Position numbers and translations under genes: made by a program | Assembly (NCBI GenBank): GCA_016718385.1 | Contig: JADKDK010000002.1 | Location: 310,001-374,000 of the forward strand | Length of the DNA stretch: 64,000 nucleotides | Direction of reading: 5' to 3' | Origin: Gammaproteobacteria bacterium | GTDB lineage: Bacteria; Pseudomonadota; Gammaproteobacteria; Pseudomonadales; UBA5518 | Shown here: positions 52,769-61,705 of the stretch, piece by piece | How positions within the stretch are numbered: the first letter of the stretch is position 1 | Layout of the letters: the number at the start of each line of letters is the position of its first letter | Notes under the pieces: model-generated | Databases searched by the model: none | Seen by the model: only the letters and a program-made list of their open reading frames with translations | What the model was told of the DNA's origin: nothing

Positions 52769-54127
52769 TCAATCCAGCGCCACCTCCTGCGCGTACTCGG
52801 GCACGCTGACGTGCCAGCCCAGTTCGTCGCGGATGCGCAGGCGCAACGCGTCGGCGGCGGCCGGTTCGCCGTGCGTCACGAAGGTGTGCCGCGGCGATTG
52901 CCTGCAGGCCTTCAGCCACTGCAAGATCTCGCCGGCATCGGCGTGCGCCGACAGGGCATCGAGATTGTGGATCTCGGCGCGTACCGGCAGATACGCGCCG
53001 TGGATCTTGATCGAATCGCAGCCGCCGACCAGCGAGGCGCCACGCGTGCCGGGCGCCTGGTAGCCCACGAAGACCATGCTGTTGCGGTGGTCGGCGATCA
53101 GCGACTTCATGTGGTGCAGCACGCGGCCGCCGCTCGCCATGCCGCTGGCGGAGATGATCACGCAGGGATAGTTCTGCTCCACCAGCGCCTTCGATTCCTC
53201 GACGGTGCGCACGAACGTCGTCGTGGCGTCGATCAGCTCGCATTCCTCGTCGCTCAGCTTGTGCTCGCGATGGAAGCTGTGGAATATCTCGGTGGCACGG
53301 ATTGCCATCGGGCTGTTCAGGTAGATCGGCACGTCGGGGATCGCCTTGCGTGCACGCAGACGGTGCAGGATGTAGAGCAGCGTCTGAGTGCGCCCCACCG
53401 CGAAGGCCGGAATCAGCACGATGCCACCGCGCCGGATCGTGGCGTTGATGATGTCCTCGAAGACGCGCTCGAAATCCACGACAGCGTGGCGCCGGTCGCC
53501 GTAGGTCGACTCCACCACGAGGTAATCGGCGGGGCGCAGCGCATCGGGCGGGAACATGACCGGGTCGTGCGGGCGCCCGAGGTCGCCGCTGAAGGCGAGC
53601 GTGCGTTCGCCGTCGTCGAGCCGCACGCTCGAGGCACCGAGGATGTGACCCACCGGCGTCAGCGTGGCCTCCAGTCCCTTGGCCACCGGATGCGCCTCGC
53701 CGTACTCTATCGCACGAAACTGCTTCAGTACGCTGTAGGCATCCTGCTCGGTGAACAGCGGCGCGGCGGGCGCGTGCTTGCTGAATTTCTTGCGGTTGGC
53801 GTAGGCCGCATCTTCTTCCTGCAGGTAGCCCGCGTCGGGCAGCAGCACCTTGCACAGCGCGTGCGTGGCCGGACTGCAATACACCGGCCCGCGATAACCC
53901 TGGCGGTACAGCGCCGGCAGGTAGCCGCTGTGGTCGATGTGCGCGTGCGTGAGCACCACCGCGTCGATGTCCGACACCGCGACCGGCAGGACCTGCCAGT
54001 TGCGCTCGCGCAGGTTCTTGATGCCCTGGTACAGGCCGCAATCGACCAGCACGCGCGAGCCGTTCGCGCTCACGAGGTATTTCGAACCGGTTACCGTCTG
54101 GGCCGCGCCCAGGAACTGGATCTTCAC
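52769..54127 (-). CDS. Beta-CASP metallo-beta-lactamase-fold RNA hydrolase-like protein
   Basis: A 452-residue protein of the YSH1/CPSF73-like group: zinc motif VVLTHAHIDHSGYLPALYRQ (HxHxDH), DLGRPHDPVMFPPDALRPAD, VESTYGDRRHAVVDFERVFE, the beta-CASP segment AVGRTQTLLYILHRLRARKA, PIYLNSPMAIRATEIFHSFH, VIISASGMASGGRVLHHMKS, and the final HADAGEILQWLKACR and FVTHGEPAAADALRLRIRDE. Such proteins are exo- or endonucleases of RNA, and bacterial members are often of unknown role. It is transcribed alone, with no obvious link to its neighbours. Confidence 0.9.
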   Translation of the reverse strand: MKIQFLGAAQTVTGSKYLVSANGSRVLVDCGLYQGIKNLRERNWQVLPVAVSDIDAVVLTHAHIDHSGYLPALYRQGYRGPVYCSPATHALCKVLLPDAGYLQEEDAAYANRKKFSKHAPAAPLFTEQDAYSVLKQFRAIEYGEAHPVAKGLEATLTPVGHILGASSVRLDDGERTLAFSGDLGRPHDPVMFPPDALRPADYLVVESTYGDRRHAVVDFERVFEDIINATIRRGGIVLIPAFAVGRTQTLLYILHRLRARKAIPDVPIYLNSPMAIRATEIFHSFHREHKLSDEECELIDATTTFVRTVEESKALVEQNYPCVIISASGMASGGRVLHHMKSLIADHRNSMVFVGYQAPGTRGASLVGGCDSIKIHGAYLPVRAEIHNLDALSAHADAGEILQWLKACRQSPRHTFVTHGEPAAADALRLRIRDELGWHVSVPEYAQEVALD

Positions 54128-54248
54128 GTGCCGCGCTCCCGCTGTCCGCTATCGGCGCAGTGTAGCGCCAAGCGCCTGCCGAAGCATGCGTGCGCGGGAA
54201 CCGATCGCCACGCACGCCAGCGCCGGCGCGAGCGCCACTGAGCGGGCT

Positions 54249-56405
54249 TCAGTCGGGCAGTTCGAACACGTAGATGGCGTTGCCGCCATTGGGCTGGTAG
54301 ATGTCCGGGCTCTGCTTGGCGGTCAGCAGCTTGAACACGCCGATGCCCGTGGTCACCGCGATGTACTGCTTGCCGTTCGCCGCGTAGGTGATCGGAAATC
54401 CGTGCACGGGCGCCCCGAGCCTGGTGCGCCACAGCTCCTTGCCGGTCTTCACGTCGAAGGCCTTGAAATAGCGATCCACGTCACCCACGAAGGCAAGGCC
54501 GCCGGCGGTGCTCAACACCGAGGTGAGGAACATCGCGCGCTGGCGGTGGCTCCAGTTCTCCTTCATCGTGCGCAGGTCGAAGGACGTGAGCCGCCCGAGC
54601 ATGCCGTTGCTTCCCGGCATCTCGTAGACGCGCGATTCGCCGCCGTAGCCGCCCTGCCCCTCCTCCATCGGCACCTTGCGCCCCACCAGGTCGACGCAGA
54701 GCTGGTGCAGCGGAATGATCATTGACGCGGTTTCGGGACTGTAGGCCGTGGATTGCCAGTTGTGTCCGCCGTAGACGCTGGGACAGACCGAGACCGGCTC
54801 GTCGATCCTCGCATCGATGATGTCCTGACGGTAACGCAAGCGCCCCGTGGACTTGTCCAGCGGCAGGAATACGTTCTGGTACATCGTCTCCGTGAAGTCG
54901 ATGAACTTGCCGTTGCCGCGATCGAGCTTCCAGAGGATGCCGTCCTTGCCGATGGTGAGCAGCAGCGGCTTGCCGTCGAGGTCGACCAGCACGCGCTCGA
55001 AGCCGACCTCCATGTCCAGGGTCTCGCCCGGAATGTGCTGGTAATACCACACGATCCTGCCCGTCTGCGGGTCGATCGCGAGCGTCGAGTTGGTGTAGAG
55101 CGCATCATCCAGCACCGACATGTTCCGGCTCGCCGCGACCCAGGGCTTGGCCTGCGAGGTGCCGACGTAGTAGAGCTTGCGCACCGGGTCGTAGCTGCCG
55201 GCCATCCAGATGTCGCCTCCGGCGCGAAATTGCGGCGCGATCTTGCCCCAGCTCGCATCATTGGGATCGCCGGGCAGCGCAATCGTGGAAGTGCGCCAGA
55301 GTTCCCGCCCGGTGTCGGGATCGTGGCCGGTGACGAAGCAGCCTTCCTCCTTGAAGCGTTCGCAGCCATTGATGCCGCTGATGACCACGCCCCCCGCCAC
55401 CACCGGGCCCGCGGTATGGGTGTAGCCCTTGCCGTAGTCCGCCTTGACCGTCTTCCAGACCTCCTTGCCCGTGCGTGCATCGACGGCAACGATCGCCGCG
55501 TCGTAGGTCGCGAGGAAGAGCTTGTCGCCATAGAGCGCGATGTTCTTCGTCGGCCCACCCAGGGTCTTCGACTCGGGCGGGAAAGCGTGCGCGTACTCCC
55601 AGATCAGTTCGCCGGTCGCGGCATCGACGGCCTGCAGCACGTTGCCCGGGCTGGTGAGATACATCACGCCGTCGTGCACCAGCGGCGTTCCCTGATTGCT
55701 GCCCTCGCGCATCGTGAGTACCCAGGCGAGCTTCAGGTCGCCCACGTTGTCGCGGCGCACCTGGTCGAGGGGACTGTAGCCCTGCCCGTCCTCGGTGCGC
55801 CGCCAGCTCAGCCAGTCTTCGGCGGGCGGGTTGCCCAGCATCGCCTCGCTCACGGGGACGAAGTCCTTCACTTCCCTGTTGACGAAGCCGTGCGCACGTT
55901 GGGCCGCACCGGCGATGCTGCCGGCACCCTGCCAGCTCTCCCACGTCGTTGCGCCCGGGGTTTGCGCCAATCCCGCCCTGACCTCGGCCCACTTGTCGCC
56001 GTGTGCCGCGAGACCGACCTCGCCAGCCGTGTCGGCGCGCAACTCCTGCGCACCCGCGACGGCGCCGTTGGCCTGGAGGACATACGCGGTGATCGCGAGG
56101 TACTCGGCCATGCCGAGCGAGGCGGGAGCTCCTGCCGGCATCAGGTTGCTCGTGTACCCGAGCAGATCCGCGACGGTACGCCGGCCCCATTTCGCGATGA
56201 AGCCCTGGCCGGCGAGCGGCGAGCCGTGCCCCGTGCCCTGCAGGGTCAGGTGGTGACACTCGGCGCAATACTGCGCATAGCCGGCCTTGCCACTGGCGGC
56301 CTGGGCCTCGGTGTAGATACTCTGGATCCCGTACGCAGGCGTGGCAAGCATTGCGCCGGTCAGCGCGAGGCCGGTCAGGATCTCGGAAGAACGAAGGCGC
56401 GCCAT
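54249..56405 (-). CDS. PQQ-dependent alcohol-type dehydrogenase with N-terminal cytochrome c domain
   Basis: A periplasmic quinohaemoprotein of 718 residues. The ATG at 56405 gives a signal peptide (SEILTGLALTGAMLATPAYG); a haem c site follows (YAQYCAECHHLTLQGTGHGS), then an eight-bladed PQQ propeller with tryptophan-docking repeats (DLKLAWVLTMREGSNQGTPL, DARTGKEVWKTVKADYGKGY, DVKTGKELWRTRLGAPVHGF). Haem c is at the N-terminus, whereas classical quinohaemoprotein alcohol dehydrogenases carry it at the C-terminus. Operator site 5 overlaps its promoter, tying it to the acyl-CoA genes. It likely oxidises an alcohol or aldehyde feeding that pathway. Confidence 0.88.
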   Translation of the reverse strand: MARLRSSEILTGLALTGAMLATPAYGIQSIYTEAQAASGKAGYAQYCAECHHLTLQGTGHGSPLAGQGFIAKWGRRTVADLLGYTSNLMPAGAPASLGMAEYLAITAYVLQANGAVAGAQELRADTAGEVGLAAHGDKWAEVRAGLAQTPGATTWESWQGAGSIAGAAQRAHGFVNREVKDFVPVSEAMLGNPPAEDWLSWRRTEDGQGYSPLDQVRRDNVGDLKLAWVLTMREGSNQGTPLVHDGVMYLTSPGNVLQAVDAATGELIWEYAHAFPPESKTLGGPTKNIALYGDKLFLATYDAAIVAVDARTGKEVWKTVKADYGKGYTHTAGPVVAGGVVISGINGCERFKEEGCFVTGHDPDTGRELWRTSTIALPGDPNDASWGKIAPQFRAGGDIWMAGSYDPVRKLYYVGTSQAKPWVAASRNMSVLDDALYTNSTLAIDPQTGRIVWYYQHIPGETLDMEVGFERVLVDLDGKPLLLTIGKDGILWKLDRGNGKFIDFTETMYQNVFLPLDKSTGRLRYRQDIIDARIDEPVSVCPSVYGGHNWQSTAYSPETASMIIPLHQLCVDLVGRKVPMEEGQGGYGGESRVYEMPGSNGMLGRLTSFDLRTMKENWSHRQRAMFLTSVLSTAGGLAFVGDVDRYFKAFDVKTGKELWRTRLGAPVHGFPITYAANGKQYIAVTTGIGVFKLLTAKQSPDIYQPNGGNAIYVFELPD

Positions 56406-56419
56406 GGCAGTACCCTTAT

Positions 56420-56462
56420 TTGAATTACATTCAACTATACATGGCCGCACCAGACGCGTAAA
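56420..56462 (-). promoter_or_regulatory. Promoter and operator site 5 of the PQQ dehydrogenase gene
   Basis: On the minus strand TTTACG (56457-56462), a 17-bp spacer and TATAGT (56434-56439) form a good promoter. The perfect palindrome TTGAAT-TAC-ATTCAA (56420-56434) abuts the -10 box and covers the expected start point, ending 15 bp before the ATG. A dimer bound here would block initiation. Confidence 0.75.
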
Positions 56463-56586
56463 CACATCGCCGCAGCCACGCCTCCGCTGCAGCCCGGCAG
56501 ACCGTCCGGGCGCCGCCGCCCGCGACACCGGCACAAGTGCCATCGTGTACCATGAAACCTCACGCAACAACGACGCCCGACGATCC

Positions 56587-58095
56587 GTGAACCACAATTT
56601 CCTCATCCTCAGACGCCCCGGCATAGACACCTACCAGGAACCGGTCGTGTACATGCGCTCTGACTGCGACATCTGCCGGGCCGAGGGCTTCAGCAGCCAG
56701 AATCGCGTGCAGGTGACGGTGGGGGAGCGGCACGTCATCGCCACCGTGCACATGGTCACCTCGGAGCTGCTGCACCACGACGAAGCCGGACTCTCCGAGG
56801 CCGCCTGGCACCTGCTCGGCGCCACCGAGGGCGAGCACGCGCACTTCAGCCACCCGACGCCGGTCGAATCGATGAGCTTCGTGCGCGGCAAGCTCTACGG
56901 CAACCGCTTCAGCGAGGCCGCCGCGCGCGCGGTCATCGGCGACATCCGCGACGGGCACTATTCCGACATCCAGCTCGCCGCCTACGTCACGGCCTGCGCC
57001 GACGCGCTGCTCGACACCGCCGAGACGATCGCGATCACGCGCGCGATGGTCGAGTCGGGGCAGCGCTTCGACTGGGGCCGCACGCCAGTCATGGACAAGC
57101 ACTGCGTCGGCGGGCTCCCGGGCAATCGCACCACGCCGATCGTGGTGGCCATCGCCACGGCGTGCGGCCTGCTGATGCCAAAGACCTCCTCGCGCGCGAT
57201 CACCTCGCCCGCCGGCACCGCGGACACCATGGAAACCCTGGCGCCGGTGGACCTGTCCTTCGAGCGCATGCGCAGGGTCGTCGAGCAGGAAGGCGGCTGC
57301 ATCGCCTGGGGCGGCTCGGTGAGCCTGAGCCCCACCGACGACATCGTGATCCGCGTCGAGCGCGCGCTGGACCTCGACAGCGAGGGCCAGCTGGTCGCCT
57401 CCGTGATCTCCAAGAAGGTGGCCGCCGGTGCCACCCACGTACTGATCGACATGCCCGTGGGACCCACCGCGAAAGTGCGCCAGGAAGACATGGCAAGACG
57501 CCTGACGGCGCAGCTGATCGAGACCGGGGCCGCGCTGGGCGTGCAGGTGAGCGTGCTGCAGACCGACGGCACCCAACCCGTGGGGCGCGGCATCGGCCCC
57601 GCGCTGGAAGCGCGCGACATCCTGCAGGTGCTGCGCCGCGACGCCGGCGCGCCGCAGGATCTGCGCGAGCGCGCGCTCACGCTGGCCGGCGCGCTGCTCG
57701 AACTGGGCGGAGCGGCCGCTCCCGGCGCGGGGCTCGCGCGCGCCACGGCGACGCTCGACTCCGGCACCGCGTGGGAGAAGTTCCGCGCCATCTGCGCGGC
57801 GCAGGGCGGCATGCGCGAACCGCCGCTCTCGCGCTTCCAGCACCCGGTCGTGGCCGAACGCAGCGGCGTGGTCGCGCACCTGAACATGCGCAGCCTCGCC
57901 AAGGCAGCCAAGCTCGCCGGCGCGCCGGCTGACCCGGCCGCGGGGATCGAGATGCACGTGCGCCGCGGCGAGGAGATCGAGCGCGGGCAGCCGCTGTACA
58001 CGATGCACGCCGACACCAGGGGCGAGTTGCACTACGCGCTCGACTACCTGAAATCGCACCCCGAGACGCTGAGCATCGAGGACCCGGTACGGTGA
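56587..58095 (+). CDS. Thymidine/AMP phosphorylase-like protein (DeoA family, archaeal-type branch)
   Basis: Nucleoside or nucleotide phosphorolysis giving a base and a (deoxy)ribose 1-phosphate product. The GTG at 56587 gives the 502-residue form with the extra N-terminal domain of this branch (GIDTYQEPVVYMRSDCDICR). Catalytic segments are DKHCVGGLPGNRTTPIVVAI, LLMPKTSSRAITSPAGTADT and VSVLQTDGTQPVGRGIGPAL. The branch includes archaeal AMP phosphorylases and bacterial proteins annotated as thymidine phosphorylase, so the true substrate (thymidine or NMP) is open. It overlaps the PRPP-synthetase-like gene. Confidence 0.88.
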   Translation: MNHNFLILRRPGIDTYQEPVVYMRSDCDICRAEGFSSQNRVQVTVGERHVIATVHMVTSELLHHDEAGLSEAAWHLLGATEGEHAHFSHPTPVESMSFVRGKLYGNRFSEAAARAVIGDIRDGHYSDIQLAAYVTACADALLDTAETIAITRAMVESGQRFDWGRTPVMDKHCVGGLPGNRTTPIVVAIATACGLLMPKTSSRAITSPAGTADTMETLAPVDLSFERMRRVVEQEGGCIAWGGSVSLSPTDDIVIRVERALDLDSEGQLVASVISKKVAAGATHVLIDMPVGPTAKVRQEDMARRLTAQLIETGAALGVQVSVLQTDGTQPVGRGIGPALEARDILQVLRRDAGAPQDLRERALTLAGALLELGGAAAPGAGLARATATLDSGTAWEKFRAICAAQGGMREPPLSRFQHPVVAERSGVVAHLNMRSLAKAAKLAGAPADPAAGIEMHVRRGEEIERGQPLYTMHADTRGELHYALDYLKSHPETLSIEDPVR

Positions 58096-58985
58096 AGATG
58101 CTCCTCGACCTGCGCGGCGACGCGCTCGGCGCTTCCCTGGCCGCACGGCTCGGATGGACCCGCGTGGAACACGAACTGCGCGCGTTCCCGGACGGTGAGT
58201 CGTATATCCGCATGCTGTCGGATGTGGGCGGTGCCGAGGTGACGGTGCTGGCCGATCTCGCGCGACCGAACGCACGCGCGCTGGAACTGCTGCTCGTCGC
58301 CGCGACGCTGCGCGCCCAGGGTGCACGCCGCGTGACGCTGGTGGCGCCCTACCTGCCGTACATGCGCCAGGACTGCGCCTTCAAGCGCGGCGAATCGGTG
58401 AGCTCGCGGCATTTCGCGGCGCTGCTCGATGCGCATTTCGACGACCTGCTGACCGTGGACGCGCACCTGCACCGTTACGCGACGCTGGACGAGCTCTACG
58501 CGATACCGGCGCGCAATCTCACGGCCGCCGGCCTGCTGGCGGATTGGGTGCGCGCGTATGTCGCGCAACCGCTGCTGGTCGGCCCCGACAGCGAGAGCGC
58601 GCAATGGGCGTCAGGGGCAGCGCGCGCACTCGATTGCCCCTGGCTGGTGCTGGAAAAGGATCGCAGCGGCGACCGCAGCGTGCGCGTGCGGGGGTGCATA
58701 GACCCGGCGCATCGCGAGCGCACGCCGGTGCTGCTCGATGACATGATTTCCACCGGCCGCACCCTGGTCGCTGGCTGCCGCGTGCTCGCCGAAGCCGGCA
58801 TGCGTGCACCGTTGGTGCTCGCGGTGCACGGCATCTTCGCCGGCGATGCGTACGAAGCCCTGCTCGCCGCCGGCGCCGGGCGCATCGTCACGACGAATTC
58901 GATCCCGCACGCCAGCAACGCCATCGATCTCGCGCCGCTGGTGGCCGATGCGATCACACCAGCAGCGAGGGCCTGCAACGCCTGA
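58092..58985 (+). CDS. Ribose-phosphate pyrophosphokinase-like protein
   Basis: A 297-residue PRPP-synthetase-like protein, probably starting at GTG 58092 (overlapping the previous stop) or ATG 58098. Motifs present: FPDGESYIRM, LPYMRQDCAFKRGESVSSRH, LLTVDAHLHRYATLDELY and the PRPP loop PVLLDDMISTGRTLVAGCRV. It is shorter and more divergent than housekeeping Prs, so it is a paralogue. Coupling to a phosphorylase suggests joint salvage of nucleoside sugars into PRPP or its analogue. Confidence 0.88.
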   Translation: MKMLLDLRGDALGASLAARLGWTRVEHELRAFPDGESYIRMLSDVGGAEVTVLADLARPNARALELLLVAATLRAQGARRVTLVAPYLPYMRQDCAFKRGESVSSRHFAALLDAHFDDLLTVDAHLHRYATLDELYAIPARNLTAAGLLADWVRAYVAQPLLVGPDSESAQWASGAARALDCPWLVLEKDRSGDRSVRVRGCIDPAHRERTPVLLDDMISTGRTLVAGCRVLAEAGMRAPLVLAVHGIFAGDAYEALLAAGAGRIVTTNSIPHASNAIDLAPLVADAITPAARACNA

Positions 58986-59056
58986 GCGCAATGGCTGCGC
59001 GCGCTCCGCCTGCAGCAGGAACACCCCCGCGAAACGCAGACCCGTGCGGCAGTGCG

Positions 59057-61675
59057 TCATCGAGACGTCTGCGCGCCCCCTGGCGCCATGCCGGCCGGAT
59101 AGATCTTGGCGCGGGCCGCGCATTCCGCCTGCAGGGTGGAGGGACCCATGTATTGCAGGCCCGAACCGAGCAGGCTGTTGAAATTTCCCGGTCCGCGCCC
59201 CCTGGCGACCGAGGCCTCGGTACGGTGACCCCAGCAGCCGATGGTGCCCAGCACCTCGGGATGAATGGTCTCGGTAAATTTCAGCGTGCCTTCGATGCGT
59301 CCGTGGGGCGACTCGACGCACACGCGCGCGCCGTCCGACAGTCCCTTCTTCCGGGCTGTCGCGGAGTTGATCATGATGCGGGTGAAATAGGGATCCCGCT
59401 CGGTCGCTTCGAGGAGCCAGACATTGGTGGCCGGCAGCGTGCCCGCGCCGACCCCTCCCAGGGCGGTACGCCAGTTGATCACGTACATGTCGAACTCGGG
59501 CGCCTCGCTCTCCAGCACGCTGGGATGCCAGAACGGTAGTGGCGCGTATTCGAGGAAAATGCGCTCCGGATCGAGACCCGGCGCCTTCGCAAAGACGTCA
59601 TGCGCCGCCATGTTGCGTCGCAGATCGTCACCGACCTGCTTGAACCAGTAGGAATACAGCGGGATGCGATGGCCGCCGAAGCACTCCGGCGCATAGCGCT
59701 TGACGGGCGGCTTGGTCCGCAGATTGTGGCCCTGTTGCCAGATGCGTTCCTCATCCCCGGGAGCCACGGCCCGGACATAGGTTTCGACGTATTCCCGCGC
59801 GCTGTGGTAGCTGCGGGTGATGTCGTTGACGGCGGTGCGGCTGACTGCTTCCGAGGCCCCTCCGGTCATCTGCATCATGTTGAGAAAGGAGCTGAAACCC
59901 AGGGGGCCGGTCATGAACCCCAAGCGGTTGGCCAGCTCGATGTACACATCGGCGCTGTGGCGAATGCCATAGAGCGGCTGCACCACCGGTTGCTGGATCT
60001 GCACCCCTTCGTCTTCCACGGACCACATGCCTTCCCAGCCATACCGTTCCAGGTAGGTGGCGTCCGGCAGCACCAGGTCGGCGAACAGGGCCGTCTCGTC
60101 CACGTAGAGCGTGATATCCACCATGTAGGGAATGGCTTTCAATCCGGCAATGGCAGATCGGGGATTCTGGCCGGTCAATACCGGATTGCCGCCCTCGTTA
60201 ATGAGCATCGCGATCGGCGTATTGCCATATTTCTCGGGGTGCGCCTGCGTTTCGAACGCCAGCAAGCCCGCATCGAAGGCCACCGGGAAGTACTCCGGGA
60301 TGCTCGACATCCGGGGAGGAAAACTGAAGGGATGGGGCTGGAACGGCGTGAAGATCAGGCCATCCGGTCCCGGCAGCGTGGTGGCAGGCGTTTCCGGCAT
60401 CATCGTGCCGATCCAGGCACGGGCGCCACCGACCGCCCGGGTCGAGCCGATCAGGACGTTGATCAGTTCCATTGCCCAGGAAGTGTGCAGGGCGTTCGTG
60501 TGGGTGCTGAGCCCCCGGTAGCCCGAGACCGACGCCGGCCGGTAGGGATAGGTCCTGCCGTCGATCTCGATGGTCTCGCCGATATGCGCCGCCTGCCCCA
60601 GCTCGTTGGCCAGGCGGCGGATATCGGCGGCCGGTATCCCGGTGATGGGCTCCGCCCACTCGGGCGGGTACTGGCGCAGATGATCGTGCAGCAACTGAAA
60701 GCCCGGACGACCCTCCCCGACCGGCGTCTGGAAACGGCCCAGCAGGGCCGCCTGATCCGGATCGATCGCCGGATCGTCGAATTCGCGCGCTTCGCCGAGC
60801 GCCTGATCCCACGTCAGCGGCTTGCCGCTGCCCGCGTGGCGCAGGGGGTAGCCGTCCGCGCCGATCAGGTAGGCGGCGTTGGTGTGCACGCGCAGATACC
60901 GGGCATCGTAGATGTCCGCCTCGTGGACCAGCACATGCATCATGGCCATGAACAGGGCGCCGTCGGTGGCGGGACGGATCGGCACCCATTCGTCGGCCAT
61001 CGCGGCAGCGCGGCTCTGCTGCGGGTCCACGACCACCAGTTTGAACCGTTCCCGGGCGCGCGCATCCCCGAGGATGCGACCGTAGGCCACCGCCCCCTGG
61101 TAGGCCTCGCCCAGCGCGGCCCCCACGACCATCGTGAATTCGGCATACTCGAGGTCGGGGTGGGTGTTCATCGAATTGTGGATCATCTCGCCGGCCGTGT
61201 GGGCGCCGTTGCCGCACATGTGGCCCATGGCGCTGAACAGGTTCTTCGCGGTGTTGGACGTGCCGAAGGACAGGCCGAACGCGTTGCCCCAGTGCCAGGA
61301 GTGGGTGTTGAAGCCACCCAGCGCCAGCAGGTTCGGATCCGTGTCGCGAATGGCGCGCAGTTTCCCTTCCAGGATGTCCAGTGCTTCGTCCCAGGAGATC
61401 TCCTCCCAGCCGGGATCGACGTCCAGACCCTTTTCCGGGTTGGTACGGCGCAGCGGCACTTTCAGCCGCTTGGGGTCATAGAGGCGCATTGCACCGGCGT
61501 TGCCCTTGGGGCACAGGCGCCCCCGCGTTGCCGGCGTGGTCGGATTGCCTTCGATCTTGAGCAGCACCCCGTCCCTGACATGGGCCCGGATGGGACAGCC
61601 GTGGTAACACATGCTGCAATGGGACGGCACCCAATGGTCGGCAGGCGCGGGAGCGGAAACATTGGCGGCGTTCAT
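59057..61675 (-). CDS. Molybdopterin oxidoreductase catalytic subunit (DMSO reductase family)
   Basis: An 872-residue Mo/W-bisPGD enzyme. The N-terminal [4Fe-4S] site is CSMCYHGCPIRAHV...LCPKG; downstream are ISWDEALDILEGKLRAIRDT, a likely Mo-ligand region GHMCGNGAHTAGEMIHNSMN, LVVVDPQQSRAAAMADEWVP, INEGGNPVLTGQNPRSAIAG and a C-terminal dinucleotide-binding domain (INSATARKKGLSDGARVCVE; GTIGCWGHRTEASVARGRGP). There is no twin-arginine signal, so it should face the cytoplasm, as do SoeA and PadB-type enzymes. Last gene of an operon with ferredoxin, membrane and MoaD-like genes. Substrate not determinable. Confidence 0.88.
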   Translation of the reverse strand: MNAANVSAPAPADHWVPSHCSMCYHGCPIRAHVRDGVLLKIEGNPTTPATRGRLCPKGNAGAMRLYDPKRLKVPLRRTNPEKGLDVDPGWEEISWDEALDILEGKLRAIRDTDPNLLALGGFNTHSWHWGNAFGLSFGTSNTAKNLFSAMGHMCGNGAHTAGEMIHNSMNTHPDLEYAEFTMVVGAALGEAYQGAVAYGRILGDARARERFKLVVVDPQQSRAAAMADEWVPIRPATDGALFMAMMHVLVHEADIYDARYLRVHTNAAYLIGADGYPLRHAGSGKPLTWDQALGEAREFDDPAIDPDQAALLGRFQTPVGEGRPGFQLLHDHLRQYPPEWAEPITGIPAADIRRLANELGQAAHIGETIEIDGRTYPYRPASVSGYRGLSTHTNALHTSWAMELINVLIGSTRAVGGARAWIGTMMPETPATTLPGPDGLIFTPFQPHPFSFPPRMSSIPEYFPVAFDAGLLAFETQAHPEKYGNTPIAMLINEGGNPVLTGQNPRSAIAGLKAIPYMVDITLYVDETALFADLVLPDATYLERYGWEGMWSVEDEGVQIQQPVVQPLYGIRHSADVYIELANRLGFMTGPLGFSSFLNMMQMTGGASEAVSRTAVNDITRSYHSAREYVETYVRAVAPGDEERIWQQGHNLRTKPPVKRYAPECFGGHRIPLYSYWFKQVGDDLRRNMAAHDVFAKAPGLDPERIFLEYAPLPFWHPSVLESEAPEFDMYVINWRTALGGVGAGTLPATNVWLLEATERDPYFTRIMINSATARKKGLSDGARVCVESPHGRIEGTLKFTETIHPEVLGTIGCWGHRTEASVARGRGPGNFNSLLGSGLQYMGPSTLQAECAARAKIYPAGMAPGGAQTSR

Positions 61676-61705
61676 GGGGCTGAAACCTCGAGGTATGTCC
61701 GGGAA

